From positions 41,150,191 through 41,214,190 of the forward strand of contig NC_090726.1 of NCBI RefSeq assembly GCF_036898095.1: a stretch of 64,000 bases of DNA. The letters are read 5' to 3'. This DNA is from Palaemon carinicauda. Lineage: Eukaryota; Arthropoda; Malacostraca; Decapoda; Palaemonidae. The translations under genes were made by a program, and so were the position numbers. Below are positions 56,190 through 64,000 of this stretch, piece by piece (position 1 is the first letter of the stretch; each line of letters begins with the position of its first letter). Under the pieces are notes generated by a model. That model saw only the letters and a list, made by a program, of their open reading frames with translations, ran no database searches and was not told the DNA's origin.

Positions 56190-57236
56190 GAAGAGGCTCA
56201 AGTTGAGGAGAAAGTGGCAGATGCATGCGTTGAGGTGGCTGACTCATAGCATGAGGTTGCTGCCTCAAGAGTTGCGCTTGCTGTAAGGGTTGCGGATGCG
56301 CAGTAGCAGGTTCCTGAGGAACAAGTTAAGGTTCCTGAGGTGTGAGCTGCGAGAGTTGAGGTAGCGGCTGCGCAGAACGCAGTTCTTGTCTCGCGAGTTG
56401 AGGTTCCTGAGGTGCTAGCCTAAGCTGCAGCGAGTGCTGAGGTGGCTGCCTCATTGATGGAAGAGGTTGTCGTACCTCAAGAGATTGTCGCCTCGCTGGT
56501 GGAACCGCAAGCGGAAGCGGAGGAAGTAAGGCATAAGATTCCTGCTCCCATTGCTGAGGTTGCCTTAAGGAAGGCGGAGGTTGCTGCACACCGCTGGTAA
56601 CTGGCAACTCAGTACGCGGTAAGGTATCCTGAGGAACCTCAACATCGTACGCCTGGCAGACTGGACTGCGGTGAGGCGGAGCGATCGCAGGAGGAGGTGT
56701 AACCTTCTCAGCCTGACACTCACGCATTAAGACCGCAAGCTGTGACTGCATGGACTGCAGCAAAGTCATCTTGGGGTCGGCAGACGCTAAGGTCTGCTGA
56801 GGCAAAGCCTTAACAGAAGATGAGGTCTGTTGCGGCATCACCTTACCTCTCTTAGGAGGTGTGCAGTCACCTGATGACTGCGGAGAGTCAGAGCTAACCC
56901 AATGACTGCATCCGGGTTGTTGAACTCTAGAGGTCTGGACTTTACGTTTAAGAGGTCTTGAGACCTGAGTCCAGCGTTATCTCCCCGAAATTTCTTCTGC
57001 AGACGAGTAAAATAAGGGCTCAATCGTCTGCGGGTGGGAGTGACGGTCTCTGTAAGACACGCCCGCAACCACCGAGGATACTTCTGTGCGCCGATCAAGG
57101 CCTGCCGAACCCTTTTGCCCTTCGACATTGCTTCTCCCCTGGGCTTGGGAGCTTGCAAGAGGTCCCGGACTGGGAGGACGACTGGCACGCAAGAAGTACC
57201 CTCACGCACAACACTGACACACTTTGCGCTAATCAC
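56190..57236 (-). pseudogene. gag-like fragments of element E
   Basis: 56841-56326 and 57236-56838 align with the N-terminal and Pro/Gln-rich parts of the D gag: MTLLQSMQSQLAVLMRE, PVCQAYDVEVPQ and RQPLPSMRQPPQ are shared with small changes. The start region and the conserved capsid-like part are missing, and two frameshifts are seen. Confidence 0.8.
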
Positions 57237-57239
57237 TTA

Positions 57240-58380
57240 TCACTTTTGAATTTCTGTTTGCACTTATTTCACTGAACTCGAAACTTTAAGTGGTTTGTAC
57301 CTGAAACACGCAATTCTATCCTTCTTTAAAAGTTAGTAATTGCGAAAACAGAATTACAATGTAACAGAAAAATCTAATGAAAGATAAATAATTCAGTGGC
57401 TGGAAAGAGACTAAACACTAGAACAAATAAACTACGTTTAAAATCTCTCACCGCATAAAGCTTGAGAACAAGAATAAACTCTAGAAACGTTTACCTTCTT
57501 CCCCTAAAGAGACTAGGGAGAAGAGCAAAAACGATAACGTTACTCGCTTGAACGAAACGTTTATCCAGCTCTCACTCCCTCCGTCTCTATCTCTCTCTCT
57601 CTCTCTCTCTAGACTTAGAACCTGAGAGAAGAGCCCAATCATATATACTCGTTAAAACATATTATTGTTAAAGGAAAAAAACTGAAAGATTTCCCAAATA
57701 AAAAGTTCCTTTATTAGAATTAAAACCATTAAGCTAAGAAAGAATGAACAAAACGTTATAAACGGTTTACTCTTACTGCAACGTGACACCGTGAAAATTC
57801 TCTCTCTATCGTAACGATAGAGCGCAAGTTGAACGTTCTGAACGTCAACAACTGCAGAGACAAAACAAAACGTTAGTTCAACTTTGAAACAGTACGAGAC
57901 TATCAAAGAAATTCTTTCAAAAACATTAAAATAGCATAATATGTTAACAGGTAAAACCGAAATGACGGGCTCAATGTTAATTAACTTCGGTACAAGAAAA
58001 GACCGCCTACTATTAGGAAAGGTCGAATATAAACAAATATAAAAATTAATTCTAATAGTTTTATAATAAAAGGAAGTTAATCGAAGAGGCCTATAAAAGG
58101 CGGAGAGATATAAAATAAATCTATAACTTTTGTTAAGCAAAATTAAGAAAGAGAGAGTATACTCTCTTAGACACCAACACTTCCGTCTAAGGGAAGGGTC
58201 GGCCATTTAAAGGTGAAAGAGAGTTCATACTCTCTTCGTCACCATAATTAATCAAATTAATTCCAAAAGCTAGCTAAGCTAATAATAGAACTTCCTGAAT
58301 AGCGAAAGCTGAAAGCTTAGAGCAATACTTCACCAAAAACCGTGAACAAGACTCCAAAATTATAAGCGTATCCATGAACG
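57240..58380 (-). promoter_or_regulatory. Long 5' leader of element E
   Basis: Colinear with 29430-30600 of C. It keeps the palindrome ctctatcgtaacgatagag (57804-57822) unchanged, and has the perfect palindrome agagagtatactctct near 58151 and a further one near 58217. A (CT)n run lies at 57590-57612. The open frame at 57652-58206 is AT-rich and has no domain. Confidence 0.55.
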
Positions 58381-58389
58381 TCTTGCCGG

Positions 58390-58571
58390 AAGCACGACAG
58401 AGGAAAAATTGAAGTGGTGTCAACAAGAAGTACTGCAGTACCTGGCCACAGGTGGCGCTTGTGAGTACACCCCCCTCTTGTATAGCGATCGCTGGCGTAT
58501 CCCTTCCGTAGAATTCTGTCGGGCAACAGAGTTGACAGCTACATGATTATCGGGTAAGTTTAATATTGAAA
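58390..58571. repeat. Right terminal inverted repeat of element E
   Basis: Complement of 51765-51920, ending gggtaagtttaatattgaaaa. Confidence 0.9.
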
Positions 58572-59371
58572 ATTTTACATTAAAAGTGTCCTGAATAGTA
58601 TTGGGTAATGCCAAATTGATATGAAGTTGGTCATGTGGCCTATTAAAAGTAGTCACTCTATTATTGTGTTTGTTACTATGGATTATATACCCTATACACT
58701 ACAAGGTCTTATTTAGCATAAGGGCTATTAAAAATAAAATCAAAATATAAACTTGACAAAGTTCTGCAAAAAAAAAACCCACGAAGGGAAAATTAGCCAT
58801 ACCATAAAAAATTACAGTAACACTAATGGTCTCTATCTGTGATACTTGCCTTAAACATATTGGATGCATATAGGAAGGTATTCTCTCTTCTCTCTTCAGG
58901 TGTCTCTTCTGCTCAAAATGTCTCTCTCTTCTTGGAGTCACCCTTAGGTAGGTCGAATGGTGCTCAAATTCTGAAGATAATTTTCCTTTCAAATTGACAA
59001 CGTACGTCATTATCTGCAAAAAGATATTCCATAAGTATATACACGTAATGCAATAGCTACATTATCTAAATTCCTTTCTTGAAACTGTACCCACAGATAT
59101 ACCTACTTAAGGCCATATAAATAAAAATATATAGAATGGAATTCAATACATTTTCTTTGATCCAAAAGTCTCTTACACAGAAAAATTAAAATTATCTACA
59201 AATACAGTATAACATTTGCTATCACACATACTATCCTGAAACATGTTTATCTTCAACTGTTTAAGTTTAGGCAATTTTTCAACACCTGCTCTCCCCCTAG
59301 TGCCTCTCCTTAAAGAATTTATACCACATGGCCTTCCCAAGTGTACAAAGCCAGTCTCCATAAATTACAAT
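58572..59371. other. AT-rich spacer between elements E and F
   Basis: Frames up to 106 codons, without recognised motifs. No RNA gene seen. Confidence 0.5.
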
Positions 59372-59705
59372 AAAATGATATTTTCATTATAAAATAAATT
59401 TTTGAATATACTTACCCGGTGAATATATAAATAGCTGACGTCTCCGACGGTCGACAGATTCCAAGAACTCGCGAGCGATCACCATGAAGGCTGCCGGGTG
59501 TGCCCACCAGCGCCGACTATCGGCCAGATACCGCATATACTTCTCAACCAAACCAGTTCTTCTCAGTCCGTAGGGTCTCTATCGGGGAGGAAGGGAGGGC
59601 CTTTAATATCATATATTCACCGGGTAAGTATATTCAAAAATTTATTTTATAATGAAAATATCATTTTTAAATATTAAACTTAGCCGGTGAATATATAAAT
59701 AGCTG
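59372..59705. repeat. Left terminal repeat and ICR of element F
   Basis: 59610-59663 is the complement of the terminus. 59662-59704 should match the right terminus, which is not in the window. cgggtaagt is present in both arms. Confidence 0.85.
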
Positions 59706-60086
59706 ATTCACACCCATGGTGGTGGGTAGAGACCAGTATTAAAACAATAAAGGCATATATGCTCAAGAGTTTTTGACAAATATTGAAAAAACAAACTTAT
59801 AGGTACCAGGTAAGGAAGCCGACTCTGATGATTACTCTGCCTCATTAGTCTGCTATCCTCACGAAGCCCAGCGATCCTCTTAGGATGCTGAAAGACTCCC
59901 AGGAGCTGCTATATCCAGGGTGAACACCCCTATAACAGGACCTCATCAATACCCTTAATCTGGGCGCTCTCAAGAAAATATTTTGACCACCCGCCAAATC
60001 AAAAAGATTGCGAAAGACTTCTTAGTCTCCCGTACAACCCAAAACAAGATTAAAAATTTTAAGAGTAGATTAAAAGGATATTGGGA

Positions 60087-61259
60087 TTAAGGGAATGTAG
60101 TGGTAGAGCCTTCACCCACTACTGCACTCGCTGCTACGAATGGTCCCAGTGTGTAGCAGTCCTCATAAAGAGTCTGGACATCTTTCAAGTAATATGAAGC
60201 GAATACAGACTTGCTTCTCCAAAAGGTCGCGTCCATAATACATTTAATGGATCTATTTTGCTTAAACGCTACTGAAGTTGCTATCGCTCTAACTTCATGA
60301 GCCTTGACTTTAAGTAAATTACGATCCTTCTCACTTAAATGCGAGTGTGCCTCCCGAATCAAAAGTCTAATAAAATAAGACAACGCATTCTTAGACATGG
60401 GCAAAGAGGGCTTTTTAACGGAGCACCATAAAGCCTCTGAACAACCTCGTAGCAGTTTAGTTCTGGATAAATAAAATTTAAGAGCTCTAACGGGGCACAG
60501 CACTCTTTCAACTTCATTCCCCGCAATCTCAGAAAGACTGGGGATTTCAAATGATTTAGGCCAAGGACGAGACGGAAGTTCATTCTTGGCCAAAAAACCA
60601 AGTTGAAGAGAACATACTGCTTTATTAGCGGAGAAGCCGATGTTCTTGCTAAAAGCATGTATCTCACTAACCCTTTTAGCCGAAGCCAAGCTCACCAAAA
60701 AAAGTGTCTTGAGGGTAAGATCCTTCAGGGAGGCTGAATTTAATGGTTCAAACCTGTCTGACATAAGGATCTGTAGGACCACGTCCAAGTTCCAAGCAGG
60801 AGTCGAAATATGATGCTCCTTGGAAGTCTCGAAAGATTTAAGCAGGTCTTGGAGGTCTTTGTTATTAGAAAGATCCAAACCCCTATGCCTGAAAACAGAA
60901 GCTAACATGCTTCTGTAGCCTTTAATGGTGGATGCAGAGAGGGAGTGACCGTTTCTCAGATAAAGCAGAAAATCCGCAATCTGCGCTACAGAGGCACTGG
61001 AAGAGGAAATAGAGGAAGACTTGCACCAGTCTCTAAATACCTCCCATTTCGACTGATAGATCCTGATGGTAGAGGATCTTCTAGCCCTCGCGATCGCTCT
61101 AGCTGCCTCCTTCGAAAACCCTCGAGCTCTAGAGTGTCTTTCGATAGTCTGAAGGCAGTTAGACGAAGCGCGGGGAGGCTTTGATGAAATCTCTATACGT
61201 GAGGCTATCACAAGAGATCCATCCGCAACAGCAGACTTCTTGGAACGTCTACCAGCCAT
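60087..61259 (-). CDS. Intact DIRS tyrosine recombinase (element F)
   Basis: 390 codons without interruption from ATG 61259 (MAGRRSKKSAVADG) to the stop at 60087; the open frame extends upstream to 61559, but the Met at 61259 matches the start in C, D and E. Residues 35-150 form the SAM-like core-binding domain (ARGFSKEAARAIARARR, IADFLLYLRNGHS). The catalytic domain has Arg 196 (SAKRVSEIHAF), the pair His 321 and Arg 324 (AHEVRAIATS) and Tyr 357 (FASYYLKDVQ). It would cleave and join the circular cDNA and the target. Its length equals that of the D copy. The only recombinase in the window with all key residues. Confidence 0.92.
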   Translation of the reverse strand: MAGRRSKKSAVADGSLVIASRIEISSKPPRASSNCLQTIERHSRARGFSKEAARAIARARRSSTIRIYQSKWEVFRDWCKSSSISSSSASVAQIADFLLYLRNGHSLSASTIKGYRSMLASVFRHRGLDLSNNKDLQDLLKSFETSKEHHISTPAWNLDVVLQILMSDRFEPLNSASLKDLTLKTLFLVSLASAKRVSEIHAFSKNIGFSANKAVCSLQLGFLAKNELPSRPWPKSFEIPSLSEIAGNEVERVLCPVRALKFYLSRTKLLRGCSEALWCSVKKPSLPMSKNALSYFIRLLIREAHSHLSEKDRNLLKVKAHEVRAIATSVAFKQNRSIKCIMDATFWRSKSVFASYYLKDVQTLYEDCYTLGPFVAASAVVGEGSTTTFP

Positions 61260-61828
61260 AGAAGTACCTCTGTGAACCACTCTCTCGCGGGCCAGAGGGG
61301 AGCAACCAACGTCAACCTGGTCCCTTCGTGAGAGGCGAACTTCTGCAGCACCTTGTTTAGGATCTTGAAAGGTGGAAAGGCATAAACGTCCAGGTGAGAC
61401 CAGTCCAGCAGGAAAGCGTCTATGTGGGCTGCCTCTGGATCTGGAACTGGAGAGCAGCAAGTCGAGAGCCTCTTTGTCAGTGAAGTCGCAAAAATATCTA
61501 TGGTGGGTTGACCCCATGTCATCCATAGCTTCTCGCACACAGTCTTGTGCAACGTCCACTCCATGGAGATGACTTGTCCTCTTCTGCTGAGGCAGTCCGC
61601 TAAGACATTCATTTCTCCTTGCACAAATCTCGTCAAAAGAGAGATGTTACTTGCCTTAAATGGAGTTCCTTCTGATCCGTGGACCAAAGACCCGAGCATT
61701 CCAGACTGTCCAGTGGAGCTCCGTAACCTAAATCCGATGCATCTGAATACAACACATGGTTTGGGTTCTTGATCGCAAGAGAAAGACCTTCTCGAAGTCT
61801 GATGTTGCTGTCCCACCAAGTCAGACAT
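61208..61828 (-). pseudogene. RNase H end and MT domain of element F
   Basis: RNase H tail (SLLTRFVQGEMNVLADCLSRRGQ), then the MT block (PTIDIFATSLTKRL, PDPEAAHIDAFLLDW, VYAFPPFKI, LVAPLWPAREWF), overlapping the start of YR as in D. The N-terminal side is disturbed: the expected FSDAS and CKEL parts are missing or in other frames (61770-61680), and the Tigger insertion at 61862 removes the RT. Confidence 0.82.
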
Positions 61829-62284
61829 GTCTAGACTGAGTTGGAGATTGGGATAGAGATACAGTGGAACCTCTACATCCGAACGTATCTACATCCGAAG
61901 TAAAATTAGAGCAAATTTTTGACTCTACACCCGAATTTTAATTCGACACGAAGTAGCAATTTTCGTCGTACCGGTTGTATCCGAATTTTTCGACACGCGA
62001 AGTACAATTCGAACACGTTCCGACTCTACACCCGAATGTTTTTTTCGACACCCGAAGTAAACAATACTCGTACGCGTAGTCGGTGCTCATAGCGTCTGAA
62101 GTGTTTTTTATTTCCGCCGATAGAAGGCAGCACATCGACCTCGGAGGGACGCTCAATTAGCACGGCTTGGGTCAGTCCTCTGTTCTCGTCGGCTTCTTGC
62201 GGTTGTGCTCTGTGCGTTCTGATATTAACTGTGATTCAATCGTGATTTTTTACGTGCATCCATTAACGATAATTTACGTAAAGT

Positions 62285-64000
62285 ATGGGTCCCAAGAGGC
62301 TTAGTTTTGCCAGTGGTAGTGGTAGGGTGAGAAAAGGAAGAAGGAAATGCTTTCTTTAGAAATTAAGCAGGAAATTATTGAAAAACATGAGCGTGGCGTC
62401 CGCGAGTGAACTTGCTAAACAGTATGGCCGTAATATGTCGACGATCTCGACAATCCTTAAACAGAAGGAAAACATGAGCGTGGCGTCCGCGAGTGAACTT
62501 GCTAAACAGTATGGCCGTAATATGTCGACGATCTCGACAATCCTTAAACAGAAGGAAGCTATTAAAGCAGTGAAACCTTCTAAGGGGATCACTATAATTT
62601 CCAAACGCCGTACCCCTATCATAGAAGAGATGGAACGACTTCTACTAGTGTGGATTAAGGATAGAGAGATCGTTGGCGACACCATCACCGAAACCGTTAT
62701 CTGCGAGAAGGCGCACGCCATCTTTACGGACTTGAAGGAGGAGAGCTCTGGGGGTGATGCTGGGGAGAGTTCAACCGAGCCTTCCTCAGATGATTTCAAG
62801 GCATCTCGTGGCTGGTTCGAGAAATTTAAGAAACGGTCCGGGATTCATTCAGTTGTTCGCCACGGAGAGGCTGCTAGTGCGGACACAAAGGCTGCAGCTG
62901 ACTTTGTTAAGAACTTCGAAAATATCGTAAAGGAAGAAGGCTACGTAGAGCAGCAGGTGTTCAATTGTGATGAAACCGGGCTGTTTTGGAAGAAGATGCC
63001 GAGTCGAACCTACATCACTGCCGAAGAGAAGAAATTGCCTGGGCATAAGCCAATGAAGGATCGGTTGACTCTTGCTCTATGTGCCAACGCTAGCGGGGAC
63101 TTTAAAGTCAAGCCCTTGCTTGTTTACCATTCGGAGAACCCTAGGGCCTTTAAAGCACACAACGTCGATAAGGATCAGCTTCATGTTTTCTGGCGATCCA
63201 ACTCGAAGGCCTGGGTCACTAGGCAATTCTTTGTGCAATGGGTAAACCAAGTTTTCGGTCCTTCTGTGAAGTATCTTCATGAGCAGAAATTGCCTTTAAA
63301 GTGCCTGCTATGCCTTGACAATGCACCCGCTCACCCCCCCCGGACTTGAAGATGATATCTTCGATGAATTCAAGTTCATAAAGGTGCTGTATCTTCCACC
63401 AAATACCACCTCTATCCTCCAGCCCATGGACCAGCAAGTCATCTCTAATTTTAAGAAGCTGTACACCAAGCACTTATTCAAGCAGTGCTTTAATGTCACG
63501 CAAAGCACCAACTTAACTTTGCGTGAATTTTGGAGGGGCCACTTCAACATCGTGCACTGCTCGCAGATCTTAGATCAGGCTTGGGTGGGATTAACTCGAC
63601 GGACCCTCAATTCTGCATGGAAGAAGCTGTGGCCTGATGCAGTTTCTCCCCGAGATTTCGAGGGTTTTGACCCCGAACCTGATCCCGTGGTCGGTGCAGC
63701 GGAAGCGGTAGAGGAAATCGTCTCCCTTGGCAAGTCCATGGGTCTGGAGGTCAACGCAGATGACGTTACGGAACTCGTCGCCGAACATCACGACGAACTG
63801 ACGACGGATGAGCTCAAGGAACTCCATGCTATGTCGGAGCACATGAGTGATGACGAGGAAGAGAGCGAGGAGGTAGAACATGTGTTAGGTTCAGCGCAAA
63901 TAAAAGAGGTGTTGGGAAAATATCAAGACGTGGTCGACTTCATCGACAAATACCATCCAAAGAAATTGCAGGTTTGTCGTGTAGTTTCTCAATTCGATGA
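62285..64000 (+). pseudogene. Tigger-like transposase (CENP-B/Jerky type)
   Basis: ATG at 62285 (MGPKRLSFASGSG), then a frameshift near 62340 and another in the helix-turn-helix (EIKQEIIEKHERGVR to SELAKQYGRNMSTISTILKQ, about 62390). The CENP-B-type second domain (WFEKFKKRSGIHS) follows at about 62810. The DDE domain has its first Asp in NCDETGLFWKKMPSRTY (about 62965) and second in CLLCLDNAPAH (about 63318). A C-run at 63332-63339 causes a third frameshift, and the third Asp lies in PNTTSILQPMDQQV (about 63420). An acidic C-terminal part runs to the window end. All three Asp are readable, but the gene is broken. Confidence 0.92.
62384..62557 (+). repeat. 87-bp in-frame tandem duplication in the transposase
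   Basis: 62384-62470 and 62471-62557 are identical (29 codons: MSVASASELAKQYGRN and the following helix). They duplicate the recognition part of the helix-turn-helix. Confidence 0.95.

Larger units (their letters stand above)
51721..58571 (-). mobile_element. DIRS1-like element E, internally deleted
   Basis: Left terminus 51721 (aaaatgttattttcatt), right terminus near 58571 (ttaatattgaaaa), inverted repeats and ICR as in C and D. It shares with C the fusion at the RT DDW motif, the long leader, and the position of a minisatellite, here made of 16-bp units. Unlike C it keeps about 1 kb of D-like gag (56190-57240) and carries about 470 bases of foreign sequence at 55710-56180. All genes are broken. 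Confidence 0.92.
59372..61861 (-). mobile_element. DIRS1-like element F, left part, interrupted by Tigger
   Basis: Left terminus from about 59372 (aaaatgatattttcattataaaataaat), closely related to C/D/E in its outer 45 bases but different further in (gaatatataaatagctg for the ataatcatgtagctg of D). ICR at 59610-59704. An intact recombinase and the RNase H end plus MT follow. At TA 61860-61861 a Tigger element enters the RNase H coding region; the rest of F lies beyond the window. Confidence 0.9.
61862..64000 (+). mobile_element. Tigger/pogo DNA transposon, 5' part
   Basis: Starts cagtggaacctctacatccg directly after TA (61860-61861), the typical TA target and pogo/Tigger end. A repeat-rich leader to about 62280 has several inverted copies of acatccgaa-like and acacccgaa-like boxes, possible transposase sites. 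The transposase gene follows in the plus direction, opposite to element F. The 3' end is beyond the window. Confidence 0.93.

Noticed and set aside
57652..58206. 184-codon minus-strand frame in the leader of element E
   Set aside because: AT-rich, Phe/Ser/Tyr-rich composition, no domain, and not open in the homologous leader of element C.

Overview
Eukaryotic DNA, almost certainly from an arthropod and most likely a decapod crustacean. I found no host gene. The window is a graveyard of transposable elements, and most of it can be assigned to them. The decapod call rests on several DIRS1-like retrotransposon families (reported as widespread in decapods), an I-type LINE, a dispersed repeat of a kind I associate with shrimp and crab genomes, and low-GC spacers full of microsatellites. 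The species cannot be read from the sequence.

Layout. 1-321 is the 3' end of a LINE; a second copy with a visible target duplication lies at 9931-10450. 3147-8268 is a decayed DIRS-like element (A) between 16-bp direct repeats. 8571-8878 is a (GA)n microsatellite, 9423-9850 a 70-bp tandem repeat, and 12458-12652 a TTAA-flanked MITE. 13604-21038 is DIRS element B. 22268-51275 is DIRS element G, from B's family, torn apart by a nested stack. A TTAA-flanked MITE (23815-40782) sits in its recombinase gene. A second TTAA-flanked element (23908-40570) sits inside the MITE. Two DIRS elements in head-to-tail tandem (C 24091-30780, D 30781-37565) sit inside that. A LINE (44319 to about 50820) has also entered G. 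51721-58571 is DIRS element E, a close relative of C. From 59372 comes DIRS element F, cut by a Tigger/pogo DNA transposon that begins at 61862 and runs off the window.

All six DIRS elements lie on the minus strand. The usual order is a gag-like ORF with a small Cys/His head, then reverse transcriptase, RNase H and a DIRS-type MT domain in one ORF, then a tyrosine recombinase (YR). Elements B to F also show inverted terminal repeats (the right one of F is outside the window) and an internal complementary region (ICR) that joins the two outer ends. This matches the DIRS1 replication model, in which the ICR templates a circular DNA that the YR inserts without target duplication.

Most ORFs are broken. 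The best preserved are D (gag and RT open, YR with one stop) and the F recombinase (390 residues, uninterrupted). C and E share an internal junction at the RT catalytic motif, so they look like a non-autonomous sub-lineage mobilised by D/F-like relatives. The points most worth checking are the four-deep nest, the C-D junction that matches the ICR circle junction almost exactly, and the C/E lineage.
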